The notes under the pieces were generated by a model. That model searched no databases. It saw nothing but the letters and a program-made list of their open reading frames with translations, and had not been told where the DNA came from. This document shows, piece by piece, positions 45,210 to 52,674 of a DNA stretch of 64,000 bases. Location: the NCBI GenBank assembly GCA_900290245.1, contig OKRB01000080.1:1-64000 (forward strand). The letters run 5' to 3'. Made by a program: the position numbers and the translations under genes. The first letter of the stretch is position 1; each line of letters opens with the position of its first letter. The DNA comes from Candidatus Sulfuritelmatomonas gaucii. GTDB lineage: Bacteria; Acidobacteriota; Terriglobia; Terriglobales; Acidobacteriaceae.

Positions 45210-46708
45210 GCGCGGTGGTTGAGCATTCGTTGACGGACCGACCCGTGCTGGATCCGGCGCTGGCGCCGCCGTTTCCAGTGGCTGCGCTGCCGGTGCTGCG
45301 CAATCCGCAACTGCGCAAGAACGTGGCGCATGCAATTGACGTGATCCAGGCAAAGCGGGCGCACCTGGTGGCCGAAAAGACCGATTGGCAGGAGCTGCGC
45401 GCGGCCGCCTCGGCGATCAAGGACGAGGCGCTCGCTCATCTGGACGCCTATCTCACGCAATTTGAGGGGCGGTGCACGACGGCGGGTGGCGTGGTGCACT
45501 GGGCGGCGGATGCGGCGGAAGCGCGAAGGATCATCCTGGAGATTCTGCGCGAAGAGAAGGCCGACGAGGTCATCAAGATCAAGACCATGACCTCGGCGGA
45601 GATTCAACTCAATCCATATCTCGAGGCCGCGGGGGTGCGTACTTACGAGACCGACCTGGCGGAGATTATCTTGCAGCTCGGGGAGGACGAGCCTTCGCAT
45701 ATCGTTGTGCCCGCGCTCCATGTGAATCGCAGCCAGGTGCGGGAGATTTTTGCGCGGAAGATGGGACTTCCGGATCTTTCGGACGAGCCGAAGTTGCTCA
45801 CGGCTGCGGCGCGGAATTATCTGCGGCAGAAGTTTCTCTCGGTGCCGACGGCGATCAGCGGCGCAAATTTCCTGATTGCCGAAACGGGCGCGGTGGTCAT
45901 CGTGGAGTCGGAGGGCAATGGGCGCATGTGCCTGACGCTGCCGCGGACGATGATTACGCTGGCGGGAATTGAGAAAGTGCTGCCGCGGTTCCAGGATCTC
46001 GAAGTGATGCTGCAGTTGCTGGCCCGCTCGGCTACGGGCGAACGAATGAGCCCCTACACGTCGTTGTGGACGGGCGTTACGCCGGGCGACGGGCCGCAAA
46101 AGTTTCACGTGGTACTGCTGGACAACGGACGATCGTCGATTCTCGCGAGCAAGAAGGAACGGCAGACGCTCAGGTGCATTCGCTGCGCTGCATGCATGAA
46201 TGCCTGCCCTGTGTACCGGCAGACCGGCGGGCATGCGTATGGATCGGTATATCCCGGGCCGATCGGCGCGATCCTGACGCCGCAGCTTGAGCATCTGCGG
46301 CACGCCCAGTCGCTGCCGTTCGCGTCGTCGTTGTGCGGCGCCTGCTACGAAGTTTGCCCGGTGAAGATCAATATTCCCGAGATCCTCATCGATCTGCGCG
46401 CGCAGGTGACGGACCAGGAACGGAAAACAGTGGGGAAGTTCTTCGATCCGATGTATGTCGGATTGCGCGCGGCGAACGTGATCTTTTCGCGGGCGTGGAT
46501 GTTTCATGCCGCGCAGCGAATGGGCCGCATGGGACTGAAACTCTTCACGCGCAAGGATGGATGGATCCACTCGCTGCCCAGCGTGGGAGGAAAGTGGACG
46601 CAGACGCGGGATCTGCGCGGCTTGCCGAAGGAAACGTTCCATCAGTGGTGGAAAGACAGGGGCCAAAGCAGCAAGGGAGCAAGGGAGCATGGGAGCGAGG
46701 CGCGATGA
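45206..46708 (+). CDS. lutB: L-lactate utilisation Fe-S protein LutB
   Basis: 500 residues from TTG 45206, which overlaps the lutA stop and has GGAGG 7 nt upstream. The LUD domain occupies the first two thirds (KIKTMTSAEIQLNPYLEAAG, IVVPALHVNRSQVREIF, LIAETGAVVIVESEGNGRM). Two [4Fe-4S] motifs follow: CIRCAACMNACPVYRQTGG and CGACYEVCPVKINIPE. The protein probably forms the electron-transfer unit of the lactate oxidase complex. The last 15 or so residues (SSKGAREHGSEAR) are encoded by a GGGAGCAA repeat, not by conserved sequence. The lutC start overlaps its stop (ATGA). Confidence 0.92.
   Translation: MSAVVEHSLTDRPVLDPALAPPFPVAALPVLRNPQLRKNVAHAIDVIQAKRAHLVAEKTDWQELRAAASAIKDEALAHLDAYLTQFEGRCTTAGGVVHWAADAAEARRIILEILREEKADEVIKIKTMTSAEIQLNPYLEAAGVRTYETDLAEIILQLGEDEPSHIVVPALHVNRSQVREIFARKMGLPDLSDEPKLLTAAARNYLRQKFLSVPTAISGANFLIAETGAVVIVESEGNGRMCLTLPRTMITLAGIEKVLPRFQDLEVMLQLLARSATGERMSPYTSLWTGVTPGDGPQKFHVVLLDNGRSSILASKKERQTLRCIRCAACMNACPVYRQTGGHAYGSVYPGPIGAILTPQLEHLRHAQSLPFASSLCGACYEVCPVKINIPEILIDLRAQVTDQERKTVGKFFDPMYVGLRAANVIFSRAWMFHAAQRMGRMGLKLFTRKDGWIHSLPSVGGKWTQTRDLRGLPKETFHQWWKDRGQSSKGAREHGSEAR
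46670..46700. repeat. GGGAGCAA array at the lutB 3' end
   Basis: Copies of GCAAGGGA repeated in tandem, in frame with the end of lutB and ending just before the lutC start. Confidence 0.75.
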
Positions 46709-47442
46709 GTTCGGTGGCTGACTCACGCCGGCAGGTGCTTGATCGCATTCGTGCCGCAACGCAGAACTCCGCAGCGACGGTGGAGCAGGTCGCGGGTGCG
46801 TACGAAGCGCTGCCTCGCGGCTATGTGCGGCACGGAACCATGACGGTCAGGGCCCGTCAGGAGCGGTTCATCGAACGGCTGCGCGAATATGATGCGGAAG
46901 TGGTGGAATGCGCGACGGAAGAGCTTGCGGCAACGATCGCGGCACAACTGGCAGCGAGCGGAAGGCAAAAGTTCGTCGCACCTGCGGCACTGCCGGCAGA
47001 GTGGCTTGCTGCGGGATTCGACTGGAAGATCGACCGCGGCTTGGCGGCGAGCGACGTAGAGCAATGCGAGGGCGTACTCACGGCGTGCTTTTGCGGCGTG
47101 GCGGAGTCGGGCACCATTGTTCTGCACCACTCCGAGACAGAAGGGCGCCGCGTGATCACGCTGCTGCCCGACTGGCACCTGTGCGTGGTGCGCGCCAGCC
47201 AGATCGTGGAGACGCTGCCGGAGTATTTTGACAAGTGCAGCGAACAAGGGAGCGAGGGAGCAAGGGAGCAGAGAAGCAGGGAGCAAGGGAGCGGGGAATT
47301 GCCGCGGTTGGTGACATGGATTTCGGGGCCCAGCGCGACCGCGGACATTGAGATGACACGGATCAAGGGCGTGCATGGGCCGAGGTTTCTGCATGTGGTA
47401 GTCGTGGAAGACAGGGACCAGGGACTAGGGACTAGGGACTAG
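46705..47442 (+). CDS. lutC: L-lactate utilisation protein LutC
   Basis: 245 residues from ATG 46705 (overlapping lutB stop). LUD-domain features: AALPAEWLAAGFDWKID, GVLTACFCGVAESGTIVL, RVITLLPDWHLCVVRASQIV, and TWISGPSATADIEMTRIKGVHGP split here as TWISGPSATADIE and GVHGPRFLHVVVV, which is the LutC ending. Between VETLPEYF and the ISGPSATADIE block lies an Arg/Glu/Gly/Ser-rich segment (residues about 180-198) made by a GGGAGCAA repeat in frame, and the last ten residues also come from a GGGACTA repeat that supplies the stop codon. The core is intact, so the protein may still work; the inserted loop is on the far side of the LUD core in related proteins (inference). Confidence 0.88.
   Translation: MSSVADSRRQVLDRIRAATQNSAATVEQVAGAYEALPRGYVRHGTMTVRARQERFIERLREYDAEVVECATEELAATIAAQLAASGRQKFVAPAALPAEWLAAGFDWKIDRGLAASDVEQCEGVLTACFCGVAESGTIVLHHSETEGRRVITLLPDWHLCVVRASQIVETLPEYFDKCSEQGSEGAREQRSREQGSGELPRLVTWISGPSATADIEMTRIKGVHGPRFLHVVVVEDRDQGLGTRD
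47242..47298. repeat. GGGAGCAA repeat inside lutC
   Basis: Repeat units AAGGGAGC, GAGGGAGC, AAGGGAGC, CAGGGAGC and relatives, 57 bp (divisible by three), so the reading frame survives. Confidence 0.8.
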
Positions 47443-47464
47443 GGAATAGAGAACAGAGAAAAAG
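47411..47464. repeat. GGGACTA/GGGAATA array across the lutC stop
   Basis: Three copies of AGGGACT followed by AGGGAAT and AGAGAAC, period 7. The lutC stop codon (47440-47442) is within the array. Confidence 0.8.
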
Positions 47465-47495
47465 GGCATCGGCCAACGAACGTGAAGGGGATCAT

Positions 47496-48689
47496 ATGAA
47501 GCTTTCGGAATTGAACATTCAGGATGTTGCATTCAAGGCACTGGACTCTTTCAAGATTGAGATTCCATCGTGGGGATTTGCCAACACCGGCACGCGCTTT
47601 GGCAAATTTGTGCAGGCTGCCGCCGCCACGACGATTGAAGAGAAGTTTGCCGACGCGGCCGAAGTGAACCGGCTGACGGGTGTGACGCCGACTGTCGCAC
47701 TGCATGTGCTGTGGGATTTGCCCGGCGGGCTGAAGGATGTGTCTGAGGTGAAGGGATTGGAGCGGCGCTTCGGCGTGCGCTCGGGTTCGATCAATCCCAA
47801 CTTGTTCCAGGACCAGGAATACAAATTTGGCTCGCTGTGCAATCCGTCGGCGGAGATTCGCGGGCGGGCTCTCGACCACATGCTGGACTCGATCGAGATC
47901 GCCAAGGCTCTGGGCTCGCGCGACATCTCGTTGTGGATGGCGGACGGCTCGAACTATCCGGGCACGCAGAGCATCCGCAAGCGAATCGGCTGGCTGGAAC
48001 AGGCGCTGCGCACCTCGCACGATCATCTCGCGGAGAACCAGCGCTTGCTGGTCGAGTACAAGCCCTTTGAGCCGGCGTTCTATCACACCGACATTGCGGA
48101 CTGGGGTATGTCGAGCCACTTTGCGAAAGTTGCCGGCCCCAAAGCGTGCGTGCTGGTGGACACCGGCCATCACTACAGCGCGCAGAACATCGAGCAGATT
48201 GTGGCGTGGCTGCTGCATACCGAGATGCTGGGCGGCTTCCACTTCAACGACCGGCGCTATGCAGACGATGATCTGACACTGGGATCGATCGATCCCTACC
48301 AGATCTTCCGGATCTTCCACGAGATTCACGCGGCCACCGACGATGGCCTGAAAATCGATATCGCCTACATGATCGACCAGAGCCACAACCTGAAGGGCAA
48401 GATGGAAGCGATGGTGCAGACGGTGATGACGGCACAGGAACTTTATCTGAAGGCGGCGCTGGTGAATCGCGGGCAACTTGCCGGGCTGCAGCAGAATTGT
48501 GAGCTCGTGGCCGCCGAGGAACTGTATCGCGGAGCGTTCTGGCGCGACGTGCGGCCGTTGACGCAGGCTTGGCGTGAAGCGCATGGGTTGCCGGCCGATC
48601 CGCTGGCGGCGCTGAGAGCCAGCGGCTATGTGGAGCGCGCGGCGCGTGAGCGCGGCAGCCGCAGCATGGCAGTGAGCAGCTACGCGTAA
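47496..48689 (+). CDS. rhaI: L-rhamnose isomerase, RhaI type
   Basis: 397 residues with AAGGGG 5 nt before ATG. It matches the RhaI/sugar-isomerase TIM barrel: FKIEIPSWGFANTGTRFGKF, GVTPTVALHVLWDLPGG, SINPNLFQDQEYKFGSLCNP, LWMADGSNYPGTQSIRKR, LLVEYKPFEPAFYHTD with metal Glu, VLVDTGHHYSAQNIEQIV with Asp/His ligands, GGFHFNDRRYADDDLT and IAYMIDQSHNLKGK. It interconverts L-rhamnose and L-rhamnulose and is unrelated in sequence to E. coli RhaA. It follows lutC by 53 bp of repeat DNA on the same strand. RhaB and RhaD are encoded a few kb downstream. Confidence 0.92.
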   Translation: MKLSELNIQDVAFKALDSFKIEIPSWGFANTGTRFGKFVQAAAATTIEEKFADAAEVNRLTGVTPTVALHVLWDLPGGLKDVSEVKGLERRFGVRSGSINPNLFQDQEYKFGSLCNPSAEIRGRALDHMLDSIEIAKALGSRDISLWMADGSNYPGTQSIRKRIGWLEQALRTSHDHLAENQRLLVEYKPFEPAFYHTDIADWGMSSHFAKVAGPKACVLVDTGHHYSAQNIEQIVAWLLHTEMLGGFHFNDRRYADDDLTLGSIDPYQIFRIFHEIHAATDDGLKIDIAYMIDQSHNLKGKMEAMVQTVMTAQELYLKAALVNRGQLAGLQQNCELVAAEELYRGAFWRDVRPLTQAWREAHGLPADPLAALRASGYVERAARERGSRSMAVSSYA

Positions 48690-48694
48690 CAAAG

Positions 48695-48860
48695 AAAGGG
48701 AACAAGTGAACGAGAAAGCAGGGAACAGATCCCCGCTCCTTGCTCTTTGTCAGTTTGGTTTTCGCAATTATCCTCAGGCCTGTGCGGGCGGAGACGCCCG
48801 CACGACAGCCGGTCAGGAGACCGGCGCTACTTGTTCCCTTGTTCCCTCGGTCCCTTATTC
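48695..48860. repeat. Inverted repeat arrays around two REP-like hairpins
   Basis: A degenerate GGGAACA array (48695-48728) and its inverted counterpart (48831-48860, TTGTTCCC units) flank two perfect hairpins: GTGCGGGCG-GAGA-CGCCCGCAC (48782-48803) and GCCGGTC-AGGA-GACCGGC (48808-48825). The double-hairpin layout is that of a bipartite REP element. It separates rhaI from the regulator gene. Confidence 0.7.
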
Positions 48861-48879
48861 CACGCGTTACCCTAAGTCA

Positions 48880-48889
48880 TTCCCGGGAA
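48880..48889. promoter_or_regulatory. Palindrome TTCCCGGGAA before the regulator gene
   Basis: Perfect 10-bp palindrome about 60 bp before the TTG start, a position suited to autoregulation. No second copy was found near rhaD or rhaI, so the suggestion is weak. Confidence 0.22.
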
Positions 48890-48950
48890 AGTTGTTCTAT
48901 GATGTTTACTTGCCTGAGTTTCATTAGAGACACAGGTGCGGAGGCGGCAG

Positions 48951-50105
48951 TTGGCCAAAGCGAAGATCAAGCGGCTGTACCTAATTCCGATTCTGTCGAA
49001 GGCGCTCGACGTGATCGAGCTGCTCGAGCAGGATAACTCTCCTCTGAGCCTTGAGGACGTGTACCAGAGAACGAAGATTTCCAAGACCAGCGTCTACCGG
49101 ATCCTGAAAACCCTGGTGCACCGCGGCTACCTGGCACAGACGCCGAGCGGGCAATACCGGCTGGTATCGCGGCCGAGGCGGCTGCGCTTCGGGTTCGCCG
49201 TGCAAAGCGCGGAGATGCCGTTCAGCGAGGCTGTAGCGCAGAGCGTAACCGCGGCGGCTGCGGCGTCGGGCGTGGAACTACTCATGCTCGACAACCGCTA
49301 CGATCCCCATGTTGCGGTGAGCAACGCCGAAGAGTTTGTGGCCAAGCGCGTGGACCTGGTGCTGGAATTCCAGGTGGAAGAGGCTGCGGCGCCGCGCGTT
49401 GCGCACATCTTCAAAAAGGCCGACATTCCGCTGGTAGCGATCGACGTGCCGCACCCCAATGCGACCTACTTTGGCGTGGACAACTTCGAGGTGGGATCCG
49501 AAGCGGCGTCGGTGCTGGCGCAGTATGCGCAGCGCAAATGGAAGAGCAAAGTGGACCGTGTGGTGGGCGTCGGATTCAGCGAAGCCGGCAGCTTTGTGCA
49601 GAATCGCATTACGGGCGCGTTCGACGGTATTCGCGAGCGATTCAAGGAACTGACGCCGGACCGGTTCGTGCAGATCGATGGCCGTGGCATGCGCGAGGCG
49701 AGCCGCAAGGCGATGAGCGAACTGCTGGGCCGCGGGCGGCCGGGCGAGCATGTGCTGGTGGCGGCTGCGAACGACACCAGCGCACTGGGTGTCCTGGATG
49801 CGGTGCGCGAGGCCGGGCAGGAAGCAAACTTTGCAATTGTGGGGCAGGATTGCATTCCTGAAGCGCTAGAGGAGATGCACAAGGGGACGAGCGCGATCGT
49901 GGGCTCGATCTCGCATGAGCCGGAGACGTACGGGCCGCGGCTGATCCAATTAGGGATTTCGATTCTGCGCGGCTATACGGTGCCTCCTTACAACTATGTG
50001 CATCACCGCGCGGTGACGCCGGAGACCCTTGGTGCGGAGGAGAAGGCACACAACGCGAAGCGCAAAGAAGCCGCACAGGCGGTTGCGGTGGAAGAGCCGG
50101 CGTGA
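48951..50105 (+). CDS. Transcription regulator: IclR-like HTH fused to periplasmic-binding-type sensor domain
   Basis: 384 residues from TTG 48951, preceded by GGAGG with 6 nt spacing (the GTG at 48936 overlaps that site). The N-terminus is an IclR-type winged helix: PILSKALDVIELLEQ, SLEDVYQRTKISKTSVYRIL, LVHRGYLAQTPSGQYRLV. Instead of the IclR effector domain there is a type 1 periplasmic-binding fold as in LacI regulators: GVELLMLDNRYDPHVAVSNA, RVDLVLEFQVEE, ADIPLVAIDVPHPNATYFGVDN, RGRPGEHVLVAAANDTSALGVLDA, FAIVGQDCIPEALEEM, IVGSISHEPETYG. No signal peptide, so it acts in the cytosol. Located between rhaI and rhaD, it most likely controls rhamnose genes and binds a sugar or sugar phosphate. 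Confidence 0.86.
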   Translation: MAKAKIKRLYLIPILSKALDVIELLEQDNSPLSLEDVYQRTKISKTSVYRILKTLVHRGYLAQTPSGQYRLVSRPRRLRFGFAVQSAEMPFSEAVAQSVTAAAAASGVELLMLDNRYDPHVAVSNAEEFVAKRVDLVLEFQVEEAAAPRVAHIFKKADIPLVAIDVPHPNATYFGVDNFEVGSEAASVLAQYAQRKWKSKVDRVVGVGFSEAGSFVQNRITGAFDGIRERFKELTPDRFVQIDGRGMREASRKAMSELLGRGRPGEHVLVAAANDTSALGVLDAVREAGQEANFAIVGQDCIPEALEEMHKGTSAIVGSISHEPETYGPRLIQLGISILRGYTVPPYNYVHHRAVTPETLGAEEKAHNAKRKEAAQAVAVEEPA

Positions 50106-50106
50106 A

Positions 50107-50140
50107 AAAGACAGGGATTAGGGAATAGGGACTAGGCACT
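50107..50140. repeat. GGGATTA/GGGAATA repeat
   Basis: ACAGGGATTAGGGAATAGGGACTAGG, period 7, directly after the regulator stop. The rest of the 257-bp spacer to rhaD holds no gene; a TATCAT box lies near 50317. Confidence 0.7.
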
Positions 50141-50362
50141 TGGAACCGACTCGCGAGCGCCTTTGCGCTGGTTTCCCATCAAATGATTTTGGAAATTTGC
50201 GGCCGTGCGGAAGCTGCTGAAGACAAATTCTTTTCTGCGCGAACCCGCATGCGCGCATATGCCGCGTGCGGTGAAATTCCCAAGATAAAACGGTTTCCTG
50301 ACGGTCCAGCGCTGTATCATGGGAATGTGCTCGATGAATTCCCCGCTTGAGTGCACCCAATT

Positions 50363-52624
50363 ATGACATCTGCAACTGCTTCGCCTTCGCCTGTATTGCA
50401 TTTCCTTGAGGACCGCTGGGATCCCAGCGTCGCTGCCACTCTCGATGAGCCTGAGCTCTTGCGTTATCGCTCGAACCTGCTCGGCTCGGACCTTCGCATT
50501 ACGAATTTTGCCGGCGGGAATACCAGCTCGAAGGTGATGGAGACCGATCCGCTGACCGGCCAGCCGGTGCAAGTGCTGTGGGTGAAGGGCTCCGGCGGGG
50601 ACCTGGGCAGCATCAAGCGCACGGGCTTTGCCCCGTTGTATATGGATAAGCTGCTGTCGCTGGAGCGCAAATACCGTGGCGCGGAATTTGAAGACGAGAT
50701 GGCGGAGATGTATCCGCTGTGCGCCTTCCGCACCAACCCGGTGGCCGCATCGATTGATACTCCACTGCACGGCTTTTTGCCGTTCAAGCACGTGGATCAT
50801 CTGCATCCCGACTGGGGCATTGCGCTGGCGGCGAGCGCCAACGGCAAAGCGAAGATGGAGGAGTTCAATAGTGAGTTCGGGCACCACTTGGTGTGGTTGC
50901 CGTGGCAGCGGCCGGGATTTGAGCTGGCCATGATGATGAAGCGCGCGGTCGAGCAGAATCCCGGATGCGACGGGATCGTGCTGGGCGGCCACGGTTTGTT
51001 CACCTGGGGCGAGACGCAGCGCGAGTGCTACATGAACACGCTGAACGTGATCGACGGTCTCGGTCAGTTTATTGAGCGGCATGGGCAGGGCAAGGTTCGC
51101 TTTGGAGGCGAGGCGGTGCCGGCGCGAACTGACCGCAGGCAAATGGCGATCCAGATTGCGCCGTTCCTGCGCGGGCGCATCAGCGCGAAGAAGCGGTATA
51201 TCTCGAGCTTCAGCGACGCGCAAGACGTGTTGCAGTTTGTGGACTCGGCGCAGGCCAGGGAGCTTGCCTATCTGGGAACGAGCTGCCCCGATCATTTCAT
51301 CCGCACCAAGATCCGGCCGATGTTTGTTCCGTGGCAGGCGGGCGAAAATCTGGAGGCATTGAAGCGGCAGATTGACTGCTCACTCGCCGAGTATCGCGAC
51401 CAATACCGCGCGTATTACCGGGCGTTTGCGAAGCAGGATTCGCCTGCGCTGCGCGACCCAAGCCCGGCGGTGGTGCTGATTCCCGGCATGGGAATGTTCA
51501 GCTACGGCAAGAACAAGACCGAAGCGCGCATTACCGGCGAGTTTTATACCAACGCCATTCATGTGATGGAAGGCGCAAGCCTGCTGGGCGAGGGCGACGT
51601 CCACCCCAGCGAGCAAAGAGCGCTCGCCGGGGACCCCGGATCTGCAGGGGGGCCTGTGCCGCAGTGCCCGCCGGGAATGGATCCGGCGAGCTTCAAGGTG
51701 GTTTCGAATTACGTTGCCCTGCCGGCGGTGGAGGCGTTCCGCATCGAATACTGGGCGCTGGAGGAGGCGAAGATTCGCCGCCAGCCGCCGGAGAAGGAAT
51801 TGAGCCGGCGCGTCGCGCTCGTGGTCGGCGGGGCGAGCGGCATTGGGCGCGAAGTGACTCTGCTGGCCGCGCGGCGCGGAGCGCATGTGTTTATCGCCGA
51901 CCGCAACGAAGAGGGCGCTGCTGAGGTGGCGAAAGAAGTAGGGGAGATGGCGTCACCGGAGTTTGCTGGCAGCAGCGGAGTGGATATCCGCAACCGCGAA
52001 TCGATTCGCGCGGTGATTGGCGAGGCGGCGCTCGAGTTCGGCGGCATCGACATCCTCATCAACACCGCGGCACTGTTTCCGGCGACACCGGACGGCGTGA
52101 TTCCCGACGACATGTGGGACGACACGCTGGCAGTCAACGTGACGGCGAATTATCTGCTGGCCGATGAGGCAGCGAACCTTTTTGAGGAACAAGAGCTGCA
52201 TGGGAACATCGTGTTCACCAGCTCGGCCAACGCAGTGGTGGCCAAGCGCGGCAGCGAAGCATACGACGTGAGCAAGGCGGCGTTGAGCCATCTGATTCGC
52301 GAACTGGCGGTGAGCATGGCGCCCAATGTGCGCGTGAACGGCATCAGCCCCGCAACGGTGGTGAAGGGATCGACGATGTTCGGCCGCGATCGCGTGCGCG
52401 CGTCGTTGAAGAAGTACAATATTCCTTTCCAGGAATCGTTCAGCGACGAGGAACTCCGCAGCCGGCTGGCCTCGTTCTACGCCGAGCGCACGCTGACGAA
52501 CAAGGCCATCGATCCGGCTGACTGCGCGGAAGCCATTCTCTTCCTGGTGAGCCCCCGGGCGCGCTGCACCACGGGCCATGTGATTCCCGTGGACGGCGGT
52601 TTGACCGAGGCCTTCCAGCGTTGA
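50363..52624 (+). CDS. rhaD: Bifunctional rhamnulose-1-phosphate aldolase / L-lactaldehyde dehydrogenase
   Basis: 753 residues from ATG 50363 (a GTG four codons earlier is possible). The N-terminal half is a class II aldolase/adducin domain: ITNFAGGNTSSKV, WVKGSGGDLGSIKRTGFAPLY (split: WVKGSGGDLGSIK, RTGFAPLY), PLHGFLPFKHVDHLHPDWG with zinc His residues, and IVLGGHGLFTWGE. The C-terminal half is an SDR: RVALVVGGASGIGREVTLLA, LINTAALFPATPDG, AYDVSKAALSHLIREL, GHVIPVDGGLTEAFQ. It splits L-rhamnulose 1-phosphate to DHAP and L-lactaldehyde and oxidises the latter to L-lactate. Residues near DVHPSEQRALAGDPGS are encoded by a REP-like palindrome (51604-51632) in a loop between the domains. rhaB follows after 50 bp. 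Confidence 0.93.
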   Translation: MTSATASPSPVLHFLEDRWDPSVAATLDEPELLRYRSNLLGSDLRITNFAGGNTSSKVMETDPLTGQPVQVLWVKGSGGDLGSIKRTGFAPLYMDKLLSLERKYRGAEFEDEMAEMYPLCAFRTNPVAASIDTPLHGFLPFKHVDHLHPDWGIALAASANGKAKMEEFNSEFGHHLVWLPWQRPGFELAMMMKRAVEQNPGCDGIVLGGHGLFTWGETQRECYMNTLNVIDGLGQFIERHGQGKVRFGGEAVPARTDRRQMAIQIAPFLRGRISAKKRYISSFSDAQDVLQFVDSAQARELAYLGTSCPDHFIRTKIRPMFVPWQAGENLEALKRQIDCSLAEYRDQYRAYYRAFAKQDSPALRDPSPAVVLIPGMGMFSYGKNKTEARITGEFYTNAIHVMEGASLLGEGDVHPSEQRALAGDPGSAGGPVPQCPPGMDPASFKVVSNYVALPAVEAFRIEYWALEEAKIRRQPPEKELSRRVALVVGGASGIGREVTLLAARRGAHVFIADRNEEGAAEVAKEVGEMASPEFAGSSGVDIRNRESIRAVIGEAALEFGGIDILINTAALFPATPDGVIPDDMWDDTLAVNVTANYLLADEAANLFEEQELHGNIVFTSSANAVVAKRGSEAYDVSKAALSHLIRELAVSMAPNVRVNGISPATVVKGSTMFGRDRVRASLKKYNIPFQESFSDEELRSRLASFYAERTLTNKAIDPADCAEAILFLVSPRARCTTGHVIPVDGGLTEAFQR
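51604..51632. repeat. REP-like palindrome inside rhaD
   Basis: CCCC-A-GCGAGC and GCTCGC-C-GGGG pair with one mismatch around an AAAGAGC loop, flanked by CCA and ACCCCGG. Same design as 25686-25713. Confidence 0.72.
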
Positions 52625-52674
52625 GCAACGGCGTTGAGGAATGGCGCTGACGGAAATGGAGTATTGCCGCAGAG

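Noticed and set aside
46333-46704. Upstream extension of lutC into lutB
   Set aside because: The frame is open, but ATG 46705 overlapping the lutB stop matches LutC length and motifs.
48782-48825. Double hairpin as a CRISPR-like or attC-like element
   Set aside because: Two different stems side by side, no spacers, no repeated unit nearby and no cas or integrase gene; bipartite REP element is simpler.
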